Shown here piece by piece: positions 6,538-14,901 of a stretch of 35,179 nucleotides of DNA (position 1 is the stretch's first letter; every line of letters starts with the position of its first letter). Source of the DNA: DTU018 sp029550685. GTDB taxonomy: Bacteria; Bacillota; Syntrophomonadia; Syntrophomonadales; Syntrophomonadaceae. The position numbers and the translations under genes were made by a program. Location of the stretch: contig DAONVO010000015.1 of the NCBI GenBank assembly GCA_035412805.1, positions 1 through 35,179 on the forward strand, read 5' to 3'. The notes beneath the pieces are model-generated. The model saw only the letters and a program-made list of their open reading frames with translations, was not told the origin of the DNA and searched no databases.

Positions 6538-7986
6538 TTATTCTTTTAAGCCAGCCAAGGCATTCTGCAGGCGCCGCGCGGTTTCCTGGCGGCCCCACAC
6601 TGCCATAATCAAATGCAGATCAGGTCCGTGTACCTGCCCGGTTAAAGCACAGCGCACCGGCATGAAAACGTCTTTTGCTTTCAGCTTCAACTCCTTGACC
6701 GTGGCCCTTATACACTGCCGGTATTCCTCAGGATCTTCATCAAGGGGCAGCTTAGCCTGAATTGTCTCCAGTACCTGTCTTACTCCCGGTTGGCTTAGAA
6801 CTGCCTGGGCCTCTTCATCCTTGGCAGGCGGATCAAAGAACACCGGCAGCAGGTTTTCGATATCCTTCAGGCACACCATCCGCTCGCGCACTGCTTCCAT
6901 CAGCCATTCCCTTTGGGGAGCTGATAGTCTGGCCACCCGGTCAGCATATGAAGTGGCAGCGATAAAAGGCTGTAATCTATCGCTTAACTCCTGGAGGCTC
7001 AGTTTCTTCACATACTGCTGGTTCATCCAGTTCAGTTTGTCCAAATCAAAAACTGCCGGGCTGCGCGAAACCCGATCCAGGGTAAAGCTGTCCGCTATTT
7101 GCTGCCGGTCCAGAATTTCCTCCTCACCCTCGGGGGACCATCCTAATAGGGCCAAAAAGTTAAACAGGGCTTCGGGGAGGTAACCCATCTCCCGGTACTG
7201 TATCAGGGAAGTAGCTCCATGGCGTTTGCTCATTTTTTGCCGGTCCTCCCCCAGAATGAGAGATATATGAGCAAACTCCGGGCGCTTAAACCGCAGAGCT
7301 TCATAAAGCATAAGTTGGCGGGGAGTATTGGGCAAATGTTCCTCAGCTCTTATCACATGAGTAATTCCCATCAGAGCATCATCTATGACCACAGCGAAGT
7401 TATAAGTAGGAATACCATCCGATTTCATTATTATAAAGTCCCCGGTGTTTTCGCTTTCAAAAACTACCTGTCCCCGCACTAAATCATGTACTACATATAC
7501 CTGGTTTTCCGGTACTTTGAAGCGAATCGCCGGAGTACGGCCACTGTCCATGAGGGCCTGTCTTTCTGCTTCGGTCAGAGAACGACACTTACCTGAATAA
7601 CGCGGCATTTCCCCCTTGGCTACGGCAGCTTGCCGCTCAGCTTCCAGCCCTTCTTCAGTACAAAAGCAGGGATAGGCCAGATCCCGGTCCAGTAATTCCT
7701 GGGCATATTCTTGATATATTGATAAACGCTCGGTCTGGCGATAAGGAGCATGGGGGCCTCCCTGGTCAACTCCTTCCTGCCAGCTTAATCCCAACCAGCG
7801 TAAGGAGGTGAGTATTTCCTCTTCGTATTCGCGCTTGGAACGGTCTAAATCAGTGTCTTCGATACGCAGTACCAGTTCACCGCCCTGGTGAACCGCAAAA
7901 AGATAATTAAATAAAGCCGAACGGGCTCCGCCGATATGCAAAGGTCCAGTAGGACTAGGCGCAAACCTGACTCGTACCTTGTTCAT
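6538..7986 (-). CDS. gltX: Glutamyl-tRNA synthetase
   Basis: 482-aa class I synthetase that charges tRNA-Glu. The signature HIGG is at residues 17-20 within RFAPSPTGPLHIGGARSAL, and the KMSKRHG loop is near residue 250. A zinc-binding-like stretch begins CFCTEEGLEAE and ends at SGKCR. The C-terminal anticodon-binding domain holds KAKDVFMPVRCALTG, typical of bacterial GluRS. Length is normal. In most Firmicutes this enzyme is non-discriminating and also misacylates tRNA-Gln for GatCAB, but that cannot be decided here. The ATG follows ACGGGAGGTTAATT. It lies 45 bp after ispF in the conserved yacL-ispDF-gltX-cysES order. Confidence 0.96.
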   Translation of the reverse strand: MNKVRVRFAPSPTGPLHIGGARSALFNYLFAVHQGGELVLRIEDTDLDRSKREYEEEILTSLRWLGLSWQEGVDQGGPHAPYRQTERLSIYQEYAQELLDRDLAYPCFCTEEGLEAERQAAVAKGEMPRYSGKCRSLTEAERQALMDSGRTPAIRFKVPENQVYVVHDLVRGQVVFESENTGDFIIMKSDGIPTYNFAVVIDDALMGITHVIRAEEHLPNTPRQLMLYEALRFKRPEFAHISLILGEDRQKMSKRHGATSLIQYREMGYLPEALFNFLALLGWSPEGEEEILDRQQIADSFTLDRVSRSPAVFDLDKLNWMNQQYVKKLSLQELSDRLQPFIAATSYADRVARLSAPQREWLMEAVRERMVCLKDIENLLPVFFDPPAKDEEAQAVLSQPGVRQVLETIQAKLPLDEDPEEYRQCIRATVKELKLKAKDVFMPVRCALTGQVHGPDLHLIMAVWGRQETARRLQNALAGLKE

Positions 7987-8031
7987 AATTAACCTCCCGT
8001 TTTATGAAGTGGAATATATGCCAGATGATTT

Positions 8032-8511
8032 CTAACCAGAAATTTGTTCTATTAATACTACAGCTTGAGCTGAGATGCCTTCCTGACGTCCGACAAATCC
8101 CAGCCTTTCTGTGGTGGTTGCTTTAACGCTTACCTGTCCTACCTGCAGATGTAAAGCGGCGGCAATATTGGCCCGCATCTTATCTATATAGGGAGCTAAG
8201 CGAGGGGCTTGAGCAGCTATGGTGCTGTCTATATTTACAACCTGGTAACCAGCCTGCTGCAGAAGTTGGCCGATCTCAGCCAGCAGCTCCAGGCTATCGG
8301 CATCTTTGTAGCTTTCATCAGTATCGGGAAAATGGTAGCCCAGATCTCCCAAGGCCGCCGCACCCAGCAAAGCATCTCCGACAGCATGAGCCAGAACATC
8401 TGCATCCGAATGTCCCAGCAGCCCAACTGAGTGGGGTATCTCCACTCCGCCTAATACTAATTTCCGGCCTGCTTCCAAGGGGTGCACATCATACCCGATG
8501 CCAATGCGCAT
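8032..8511 (-). CDS. ispF: 2-C-methyl-D-erythritol 2,4-cyclodiphosphate synthase
   Basis: 159-aa trimeric enzyme of the MEP isoprenoid pathway that converts CDP-ME-2-phosphate to the cyclic diphosphate with release of CMP. The zinc ligands D8, H10 (GYDVH) and H42 (LAHAVGDAL) are present, as are GDLGYHFPDTD and the C-terminal KATTTERLGFVGRQEGI segment. Length is exactly family-typical. It begins 4 bases after ispD ends, so the two successive pathway enzymes are co-transcribed and probably translationally coupled. Confidence 0.96.
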   Translation of the reverse strand: MRIGIGYDVHPLEAGRKLVLGGVEIPHSVGLLGHSDADVLAHAVGDALLGAAALGDLGYHFPDTDESYKDADSLELLAEIGQLLQQAGYQVVNIDSTIAAQAPRLAPYIDKMRANIAAALHLQVGQVSVKATTTERLGFVGRQEGISAQAVVLIEQISG

Positions 8512-8515
8512 ATTC

Positions 8516-9226
8516 CTAGTCTCCTTTGCTATGCCGGCGAGCTTTTAACAGGCTTTCGGCAATGATTATATCCTCAGGGGTGGTAATTTTCAAATTATCG
8601 TACTGGCCTGCTACCACTTTGACCCGGCCTATGTATCTCTCAAATAGTGAGGCATCATCAGTGGCCCGGAAGTTATCATAAAAAGCTTCCTGATAAGCCC
8701 TCTTAAGTTCATGAAATTGAAAAATCTGGGGGGTCTGTACTGCCACGACTATATTACGGTCCAGGGTTTGCCCCACAAAACTGTCCCGGTCTATCATTTT
8801 TAAGGTATCCCGGGCGATTACTCCGGGTATAGCCGCACCCCAACGCCGGGCCTCTTGGTATAAAGCCTGCAAAAGGTCCAGCGACAAAAGCGGCCGCGCA
8901 CCATCATGCACAGCCACATAAGCGGTTTGGTCACTCAGATGGCTCAAACCAGCCCAAACTGAATCCTGACGCTCTGGGCCTCCGGCTACCACCCGGGACA
9001 CTTTGCGATAATTATATTTATTGACTATTTCCTGTTCACAGTAGCCAATCTCCGATGATCTGGCCACAATGACAATTTCATCTACAGCATCAAACTGCTC
9101 AAATATATCCAAAGAATAGGCTAAAACCGGTCGCTGGTTAAGCAACAGGTATTGTTTGTTAATCCGGCTACCCATGCGGCTGCCGGCGCCAGCAGCCGCG
9201 ATAACAACCCGAAGGTTGTCATCCAT
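8516..9226 (-). CDS. ispD: 2-C-methyl-D-erythritol 4-phosphate cytidylyltransferase
   Basis: 236-aa nucleotidyltransferase of the MEP pathway, joining MEP and CTP to give CDP-ME. It has the glycine-rich CTP-binding loop AAAGAGSRMG with the following KQYL, the VHDGARPLL motif, and VQTPQIFQFHELKRAY followed by TDDASLFE, all diagnostic for IspD. The ATG overlaps the end of yacL by 8 bases, with GAGGTGAAT upstream inside yacL. The pairing yacL-ispD-ispF is conserved in Firmicutes. Confidence 0.96.
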   Translation of the reverse strand: MDDNLRVVIAAAGAGSRMGSRINKQYLLLNQRPVLAYSLDIFEQFDAVDEIVIVARSSEIGYCEQEIVNKYNYRKVSRVVAGGPERQDSVWAGLSHLSDQTAYVAVHDGARPLLSLDLLQALYQEARRWGAAIPGVIARDTLKMIDRDSFVGQTLDRNIVVAVQTPQIFQFHELKRAYQEAFYDNFRATDDASLFERYIGRVKVVAGQYDNLKITTPEDIIIAESLLKARRHSKGD

Positions 9227-10337
9227 ACATATTCACCTCTGGTACGCCCTGCAAGTTTTGTTCGTGATTGAAATGAGCTTCTTCTTTGACTTTGCGGGTA
9301 AAAATCATTCTCCCCGCGGCGGTCTGAAAAACACTGGTTACCATGACTTCTAAATCCTGGCCGATCTGCTGCTGCGCATCTTCAACTACTACCATAGTTC
9401 CGTCCTCCAGGTAGCCTACCCCCTGCCCGTTCTCCTTACCTTCTTTGATAACGGTTACGTGCATGGTCTCCCCTGGATAGACAATCATTTTTACTGCATT
9501 GGTTAATTCGTTAATATTTAATACGGTTATTCCCTGCAGTTCAGCAACTTTGTTCAGATTATAGTCATTAGTAATAATGCTGGCATTTAATTGCTTGCAG
9601 AGTCGAATCAATTTGGCGTCCACTTCCCTTTCTTCCAGGATGGCCGCATCTGTCACATCCATTATATCAATTTTTATACCAGAGTGTTTCTGCATTTTGG
9701 ACAGCAGTTCCAAACCCCGTCTTCCTTTATTGCGACGGATATTGTCAGATGAATCAGCTATATGCTGCAGTTCCTCAATAACAAAGGTGGGAACAATCAA
9801 ACAGCCTTCCAGAAAGTGGCTTAAGCATACATCATATATGCGCCCATCGATAATGGCACTGGTATCAACTACTTTGGGAGCTAACCGGGTGATCGGAGCT
9901 CTTACATCGAAGCGTTTGGAAACACTGGGTATGAGGCGTAATATTTCCATACCCCGCCGGGTACCTATTTTTAATCCCAGGTAAACACAGATAATAAAAA
10001 CCAAAAGGGTAAAGTAAACCCCGATTCCCTTGAGCATTGACAAGGGATAACTGCTTAGAGCTCCCGTAAGAATTCCCACCAGCAAACCGGAAATACTGCC
10101 GATCAATACCTCCATGGAAACTGAATCCAGGTAGCGGTTAAATGCAGCTAGAGAACGATTAATAAGATTTTTTACCCAACCAAAAGCTGTATAAGATATC
10201 ACCAGCGAGGCCAGAGCGATCATAATCAGTTGTGGCTTCTGAGCGGGAAGAAACAGGTGGGATACATAAGTTATCCAGGCTGCACAGATAATAGCAAGTA
10301 CAATAATTATTTTTGACACTTTCAGGTGACCATACAA
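9219..10337 (-). CDS. yacL: PIN/TRAM domain membrane protein (YacL family)
   Basis: About 372 aa. Four hydrophobic segments (about residues 8-28, 36-56, 76-96 and 106-124) anchor it. A cytoplasmic PIN nuclease-like domain follows (about 155-270) with acidic residues in VVDTSAIIDGRIYDV, FVIEELQHIAD and SIITNDYNLNK. A TRAM RNA-binding domain (about 300-355, GQGVGYLEDGTMVVVE) ends it. Family members are presumed RNases; their substrate is unknown to me. I prefer the TTG start at 10337, six bases after GGAGGTG. A GTG at 10352 in the same frame would sit inside that ribosome site. It heads the ispD-ispF-gltX run and is divergent from the 132-aa gene. Confidence 0.9.
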   Translation of the reverse strand: MYGHLKVSKIIIVLAIICAAWITYVSHLFLPAQKPQLIMIALASLVISYTAFGWVKNLINRSLAAFNRYLDSVSMEVLIGSISGLLVGILTGALSSYPLSMLKGIGVYFTLLVFIICVYLGLKIGTRRGMEILRLIPSVSKRFDVRAPITRLAPKVVDTSAIIDGRIYDVCLSHFLEGCLIVPTFVIEELQHIADSSDNIRRNKGRRGLELLSKMQKHSGIKIDIMDVTDAAILEEREVDAKLIRLCKQLNASIITNDYNLNKVAELQGITVLNINELTNAVKMIVYPGETMHVTVIKEGKENGQGVGYLEDGTMVVVEDAQQQIGQDLEVMVTSVFQTAAGRMIFTRKVKEEAHFNHEQNLQGVPEVNMYG

Positions 10338-10444
10338 TTTATACACCTCCACCTTTATTTTTCTATTAGGGCTGTATAATTATACTTGGGAAGGCAAAAT
10401 TTCCTATGGATAAGCCGGTCTAGTTTTGTTAACTTCTCCACGAA

Positions 10445-10474
10445 TTGACAGTCCCGTGCGGGCAGGGCTATAAT
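10445..10474 (+). promoter_or_regulatory. Strong sigma-A-type promoter for the 132-aa gene
   Basis: Perfect TTGACA (10445-10450) and perfect TATAAT (10469-10474) are separated by 18 bases. The transcript would start near 10481 with a leader of about 30 nt carrying AGAGGGGGC. The spacer contains CCCGTGCGGG, a palindrome that might be an operator, but this is only a possibility. Confidence 0.88.
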
Positions 10475-10509
10475 TAGTTAGACCACCAGAAGAGGGGGCA
10501 AGTCTTTAA

Positions 10510-10908
10510 ATGAAGGACTTGATATGTGATGAATTTCAGAATGTGGTTGGGGATCTTTTAATACGCCACAGCAGTATTCTGGATATTCTTTCCAAGCTTT
10601 CCGAAGCCACCAGCCGGGTAAACCGGGCTGTCACCAAGGGAATTACTAATTGCGGCTGCCTGTCGGTAGAAGCTCATAAGGTACAAATTCCCGAGCACGT
10701 TGAATCCATTAATGAGCTCCGTCAATACCTGGATAACCATCTTCGTGGTGAGTTGTGTCCCAATTGCGAGGACATCGTTATCAGTGAGCTGGGAAAACTG
10801 CTGTTTTATTCAGCGGCTCTATGCAACACTTTGAATATAAGCTTGTATGATGTATTTATAAAAGAGTATAAAGAAGCCTCGACTCTGGGCATCTTTAACA
10901 TGACCTGA
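10510..10908 (+). CDS. Conserved-looking Cys-rich helical protein, function unknown
   Basis: 132 aa, monocistronic between a consensus promoter and a terminator. I do not recognise a characterised family, although it resembles hypothetical proteins I associate with other Clostridia. It is predicted mostly helical, soluble and without a signal peptide. Two cysteine pairs, C48-x-C50 (TNCGCL) and C83-x-x-C86 (LCPNCED), could bind a metal. The N-terminal stretch is rich in charged and polar residues (RVNRAVTKGIT). The C-terminal half has a helix with LGKLLFYSAALCNTLN. The ribosome site is a G-run about 10 bases before the ATG. Codon use looks like the neighbours, arguing against recent acquisition. 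Confidence 0.8.
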   Translation: MKDLICDEFQNVVGDLLIRHSSILDILSKLSEATSRVNRAVTKGITNCGCLSVEAHKVQIPEHVESINELRQYLDNHLRGELCPNCEDIVISELGKLLFYSAALCNTLNISLYDVFIKEYKEASTLGIFNMT

Positions 10909-10934
10909 TCACTTGTTGACTGCTTAACTAAAAC

Positions 10935-10969
10935 AAAACCCGCCTGTCCAACTGGCAGCCGGGTTTTTT
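10935..10969 (+). terminator. Rho-independent terminator after the 132-aa gene
   Basis: AACCCG...CCGGGTT with paired inner bases (CTG/CAG) around CCAACT, followed by TTTTTTATTT. It isolates the 132-aa gene from the downstream ABC cassette. Confidence 0.85.
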
Positions 10970-11094
10970 ATTTACCTGCTAATATTTTTAAATTTAAGGA
11001 AAGGATTTCACCCGTGCTTGCGTAATTAGTGAAAATGGAAACGATTGGTTCTTAAACTCGTTGGGACCTGAGATGTAGAAAGTGGCGATATTTC

Positions 11095-11781
11095 TTGGAT
11101 TATGCTGTTCAAATCAAAGATTTGCGCAAAGTTTACCGGGTAGGTGAGGAGAAAGTAGTAGCCCTGGATAATGTATCTCTTGCCATTAATCCAGGGGAAA
11201 TCTGCTGTATACTGGGAACCTCCGGTTCGGGAAAGTCAACCTTGCTTAATTTACTAGCAGGGCTGGAAAAGCCTACCCGGGGAGAAATTTATTTATTAGG
11301 CAAGCCAATTCATAAAATGGATGAACGGCAGTTGGCTCATTTTCGCCAGCGCTATTTGGGATTTATCTTTCAGGCCTATCACCTGCTGCCGGCTTTAACG
11401 GCCCTGGAAAATGTTACCCTTCCCCTGGCTTTTCGGGGAGTAGATTCCCGCACCCGTCAACGGGAAGCCAGGCGAATATTAACAGCAGTAGGGTTGAGCA
11501 GGCATCTGCGACACCGGCCTACACAAATGAGCGGCGGTCAACAGCAGCGAGTAGGTATTGCTCGTGCTTTTGTGGGAAAGCCCCCGCTAATCTTTGCCGA
11601 TGAACCCACCGGCAATCTGGATTCAGCCACTACCCGCGAGATAATGGATCTAATTACGAGTTTGGCTGTTCAACACCGTCAAACCCTGCTTATAGTTACC
11701 CATGATCATGATGTGGCTTCCTATGCCAGCAAGATTATCCACATTCTGGACGGTCGTATCCAGAGTATCGAAAGTAATTAA
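11095..11781 (+). CDS. ABC transporter ATP-binding protein, MacB/LolD class
   Basis: 228-aa ATPase driving a MacB/FtsX-type permease. Walker A is GTSGSGKST (about 41-49), followed by the Q-loop FIFQAYHLLP, signature MSGGQQQRVGIARAF, Walker B LIFADEPTGNLDS and the H-loop VTHDHD. The PTGNLDS form is typical of the LolD/MacB/FtsE type-VII group, which does mechanical work rather than classic transport. The start is TTG with only a weak AAGTGG upstream, but no other in-frame start exists nearby. The gene is followed after 15 bp by the COG1361-like protein. The substrate cannot be inferred. Confidence 0.93.
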   Translation: MDYAVQIKDLRKVYRVGEEKVVALDNVSLAINPGEICCILGTSGSGKSTLLNLLAGLEKPTRGEIYLLGKPIHKMDERQLAHFRQRYLGFIFQAYHLLPALTALENVTLPLAFRGVDSRTRQREARRILTAVGLSRHLRHRPTQMSGGQQQRVGIARAFVGKPPLIFADEPTGNLDSATTREIMDLITSLAVQHRQTLLIVTHDHDVASYASKIIHILDGRIQSIESN

Positions 11782-11796
11782 TGAAGGAGTGAAGAA

Positions 11797-13497
11797 ATGA
11801 AAAAAAAGGTCATTATGGCATTCATCTTGATTTGTTTAATCTGCTGGTCATCCCCTGTTTTGCTGCTGGCAGCAGGTGAATCAACTCCTGACGATTTACC
11901 TGTTAATATTTGGGTTCCTGAATACACCGAACCAGAACCAGTAATAGTAATCGCAGCCGATAGATGGCTGCCTGAATTTGAAGCAGGAACCGATCAGGTA
12001 CTAAATATCCCGATAAAAAATGTGGGCGGACGAGCTCTAAACACGGTTATATCGATAAATGTTGGTGATCCCAAGACTCTTCCTTTCCAAGCAGATAAAA
12101 TGTCCCTTACCCGGTACATTTCGAGTTTTACCGGTGATATTGTCTATAGCATTCCCATTACCATTCCGGCCAACACTGCTGCGGGGCTTTATCCTTTACC
12201 AATAAGTGTTACTTATCAAAGCGCCTCCGGAGGGGGCGGCAGTGCGTCTACTACTGTATACATAAAGATTAACAACAATTTGCGCCAGCCCCAGCTGAAA
12301 CTACTGGGGATTCAAACCGAAAACGACAAATTAAAAGCTGGTTCCAGTCAGGTGGTCAAACTAAACCTAAAAAATGACAGCGACATTCCCATTAATTCTA
12401 TAAATTTACGCTTAAGTGGCTTTTCTTCTAATGGAATTAACCTGGATAACTGCCCCGATACCCAGTTTGTTACCAGTATGGAAGCTGGTGAATTACGCCC
12501 GGTGGAATTCCGGCTGCAGGCAGGATCAAAAATGGAAAGCGGCACCTATCCCCTGGATCTGGCTATAGAATTTGAGGACCAGTATAATCACAAATACACT
12601 CAGGAGCAAAAGGTTTATGTACCTGTATCCGGAAAAGGTGACACCAGTGAGCTGGTTCCCCGCGTTTTGCTGGAGAATTATTATCTGGGAAGGGATTATG
12701 TTCAAGCCGGCCAGACTTTCCCCTTGACTTTGCTTTTCCGCAATACCAGTAAAATATCACCGGTACGTAATATTAAAGTAAGCCTGTCTTCTGAAGGAAA
12801 TATTTTTTCACCGGTGGGCAGCAGCAATTCTCTCTATTTTGCCGAAATAGCCCCTGAGGGAATAGTGGAACACACTATACATCTTCATCCCCAAGCCACA
12901 GCTGAACATAAAGTCTATACTTTGACCGCCCATATAAATTACCAGGATGAGGACGGCAACAAACTAGAAGAACAGGAAACTATAAGCCTGCCAGTGGTGA
13001 AAGAAGTAAAGCTGGTGACCTCGGATGTAGTAGTACCTATGGAAGCCTACCCGGGCAGCCCTACCAGCATTACACTGGATTTATTCAACACTGGCCGCAG
13101 CCCTATCCGCAATCTAATGATCACCACCGAAGGTGATTTCGAAATACAGAACGGCACCCTGTTTATAGGCACTCTGGAAGCGGGCCGGGATGATTATTAT
13201 GACGCCACCATAATACCCCAGCAGGAGGGAGAATTATCCGGAAAAGTTATCCTCACCTATGAAGATGAATTGGGCAACCCTTACCAGTTGGAAAAGAGCT
13301 TTACCCTGAATGTCATGGCGGCTCCTGCCCCTCCTTCTTTCGGTCCGGAGATGCCCATGGAAGAATCAAACCAGAAGCCACTAAAGAAGTGGTTAATAGC
13401 TGCCGGAGCCTTTGTAGTACTGGCTGCAGTTGTTATCGTAATAATAGTACGTCGCCGTCACCGCCGCCGTATGAAAGAGGTTGAACTGGATGAATAA
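11797..13497 (+). CDS. Membrane-anchored extracellular protein with repeated Ig-like (COG1361/NEW3-type) domains
   Basis: 566 aa. A signal peptide (1-26, ending LLLAAG) exports the protein. The body contains several beta-sandwich modules of about 110 residues with recurring signatures such as LNIPIKNVGGRAL, VKLNLKNDSDIPI, LTLLFRNTSKISP and ITLDLFNTGRSPI, as in CARDB/NEW3 or COG1361 S-layer-like proteins. A C-terminal membrane helix (about 531-551) and a basic tail (RRRHRRRMKE) anchor it with the body outside. It lies between the ATPase and permease genes and overlaps the latter by 8 bases. It therefore probably acts as the external partner of the transporter, where MacA-type adaptors act in Gram-negatives (inference). 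AAGGAGTGAAGAA precedes the ATG. Confidence 0.85.
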   Translation: MKKKVIMAFILICLICWSSPVLLLAAGESTPDDLPVNIWVPEYTEPEPVIVIAADRWLPEFEAGTDQVLNIPIKNVGGRALNTVISINVGDPKTLPFQADKMSLTRYISSFTGDIVYSIPITIPANTAAGLYPLPISVTYQSASGGGGSASTTVYIKINNNLRQPQLKLLGIQTENDKLKAGSSQVVKLNLKNDSDIPINSINLRLSGFSSNGINLDNCPDTQFVTSMEAGELRPVEFRLQAGSKMESGTYPLDLAIEFEDQYNHKYTQEQKVYVPVSGKGDTSELVPRVLLENYYLGRDYVQAGQTFPLTLLFRNTSKISPVRNIKVSLSSEGNIFSPVGSSNSLYFAEIAPEGIVEHTIHLHPQATAEHKVYTLTAHINYQDEDGNKLEEQETISLPVVKEVKLVTSDVVVPMEAYPGSPTSITLDLFNTGRSPIRNLMITTEGDFEIQNGTLFIGTLEAGRDDYYDATIIPQQEGELSGKVILTYEDELGNPYQLEKSFTLNVMAAPAPPSFGPEMPMEESNQKPLKKWLIAAGAFVVLAAVVIVIIVRRRHRRRMKEVELDE

Positions 13498-14854
13498 AAG
13501 TGACATTTTACGTATGAGTCTGGTCAATATGCTGCGGCGCAAAACCCGTACCTTTCTTACGATTGTAGGAGTAATCATCGGTACCAGTTCCATAGTGGTT
13601 ATGATGTCATTGGGACTGGCTATAGATAAGACTTATGAAGAGCAATTGGGTCAAATGGGCAGCCTTAATATTATTGATGTTTACCCTTTTGCCCCTTATA
13701 TTGAGGGGAGCACCTCCTATGCTTTTAACGAGGTGCGTCTGGATGACCAGGCTATCCAGCAGTTTGCAGCCATTCCCGGTGTAGAGGCAGTGATGCCCCA
13801 GAAAACCGCGTACATGCGGGTAGTAGCGGGACGCATGGTGGCGGATATGCCGGTGGTGGGTATACAGCCTGAGCTGCTGGAAGCCTTTGAATTTGAAATT
13901 GAAAGCGGCCGCCTGCTGAATCCTGGAGATAAGGAAGCTTTGATATTTGGCAAATATGTGCCGGACTTTTTTTTCAATCCCCGCGTGCCCAACCAACGAT
14001 GGGGACCGAATCAATCCGGCCAATCCCAGGTAGATCTGCTCACCAATAACCTGTTGATTACTACCGATATGAGCTATGGCGAACGCCGCCGCTCTTCCGA
14101 CATTGAGGATGACAGCAAACCACCACAGCCCCATGAAGTAAAAGGAGTGGGTATCATCAAGGAAAGCGGTACGGAAAAGGATTATCAAGCTTACATGAGC
14201 CTAGCAGCTTTAGAGGAAATAATGAAAGCAGATGACCGCTTCCAGCGCTCCCAATCCCAGGACAGAATATCCCGGCGCAGTAGTTTCCAACAATCCGGTT
14301 ATGAACAGGCAAAAGTCAAAGTTGCTGATATCGAACTGGTGGAAAACGTGCAGGAACAGATTAGAAACTTGGGATTTGAATCACACAGCCTCCTGAATAT
14401 GCTGAATTCCATGAAAGAATACTCCCGCACCCTGCAGGCTATCCTGGGAGGCATAGGAGCAGTAAGTCTGCTAGTAGCAGCTATCGGTATCACCAATACC
14501 ATGGTTATGAGCATTTATGAAAGAACCCGGGAAATCGGGGTCATGAAAGTCCTGGGAGCTGACCTTAAGGATATTGGCAAAATGTTTTTGTTAGAAGCAG
14601 GTTTAATTGGCTTTATGGGAGGAGGCTTGGGAGTAGCCTTTAGCTACACGGTATCCTTCCTGCTGAATCACCTGTCAAACGGGTTCATGGGAGGGATGCT
14701 GGGAGGAGTTCCCGGGCAAATATCCATAATTACACCGCCACTGGCGGTAAGCGCTTTGGCCTTTGCCACCATGATAGGCTTAATAGCCGGTTATCTGCCA
14801 GCCCGGCGCGCGATGCACTTAAGTGCCCTGGATGCCCTCCGGGCAGAGGCCTAG
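13490..14854 (+). CDS. MacB-type ABC permease (FtsX domain)
   Basis: 454-aa permease. One N-terminal membrane helix (21-44, TFLTIVGVIIGTSSIVVMMS) is followed by a large extracellular MacB periplasmic-core-like domain (about 45-310). Three C-terminal helices follow (about 320-345, 367-390 and 412-434), with the conserved cytoplasmic loop YERTREIGVMKVLGA and the ending LPARRAMHLSALDALRAE. These are hallmarks of type-VII ABC proteins that extrude or signal across one membrane. The ATG at 13490 has GAAAGAGG upstream and overlaps the previous stop, giving translational coupling. The extracellular domain contains an unusually polar stretch around GERRRSSDIEDDSKPP. Confidence 0.92.
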   Translation: MNKSDILRMSLVNMLRRKTRTFLTIVGVIIGTSSIVVMMSLGLAIDKTYEEQLGQMGSLNIIDVYPFAPYIEGSTSYAFNEVRLDDQAIQQFAAIPGVEAVMPQKTAYMRVVAGRMVADMPVVGIQPELLEAFEFEIESGRLLNPGDKEALIFGKYVPDFFFNPRVPNQRWGPNQSGQSQVDLLTNNLLITTDMSYGERRRSSDIEDDSKPPQPHEVKGVGIIKESGTEKDYQAYMSLAALEEIMKADDRFQRSQSQDRISRRSSFQQSGYEQAKVKVADIELVENVQEQIRNLGFESHSLLNMLNSMKEYSRTLQAILGGIGAVSLLVAAIGITNTMVMSIYERTREIGVMKVLGADLKDIGKMFLLEAGLIGFMGGGLGVAFSYTVSFLLNHLSNGFMGGMLGGVPGQISIITPPLAVSALAFATMIGLIAGYLPARRAMHLSALDALRAEA

Positions 14855-14881
14855 CTTGTGTAAGTTTGATCCTAGTTGAAA

Positions 14882-14901
14882 TTTAGCCCCAACGGGCTAA
14901 A
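14882..14901. terminator. Hairpin between convergent permease and disA genes
   Basis: TTTAGCCC-CAAC-GGGCTAAA is a perfect 8-bp inverted repeat with a four-base loop. It lies 27 bases after the permease stop and covers the disA stop codon (14897-14899). No T run follows on either strand, so its role as a terminator is uncertain. It resembles the short hairpins of the tRNA spacer. Confidence 0.5.

Noticed and set aside
10374..10385. Palindromic TATAAT-like box upstream of yacL
   Set aside because: GTATAATTATAC gives a good -10 on the minus strand but no acceptable -35 at 16-18 bases; not called as a promoter.
13607..14188. 193-aa antisense frame under the permease gene
   Set aside because: Shadow of a well-supported MacB-type permease; composition is atypical and no ribosome site is seen.
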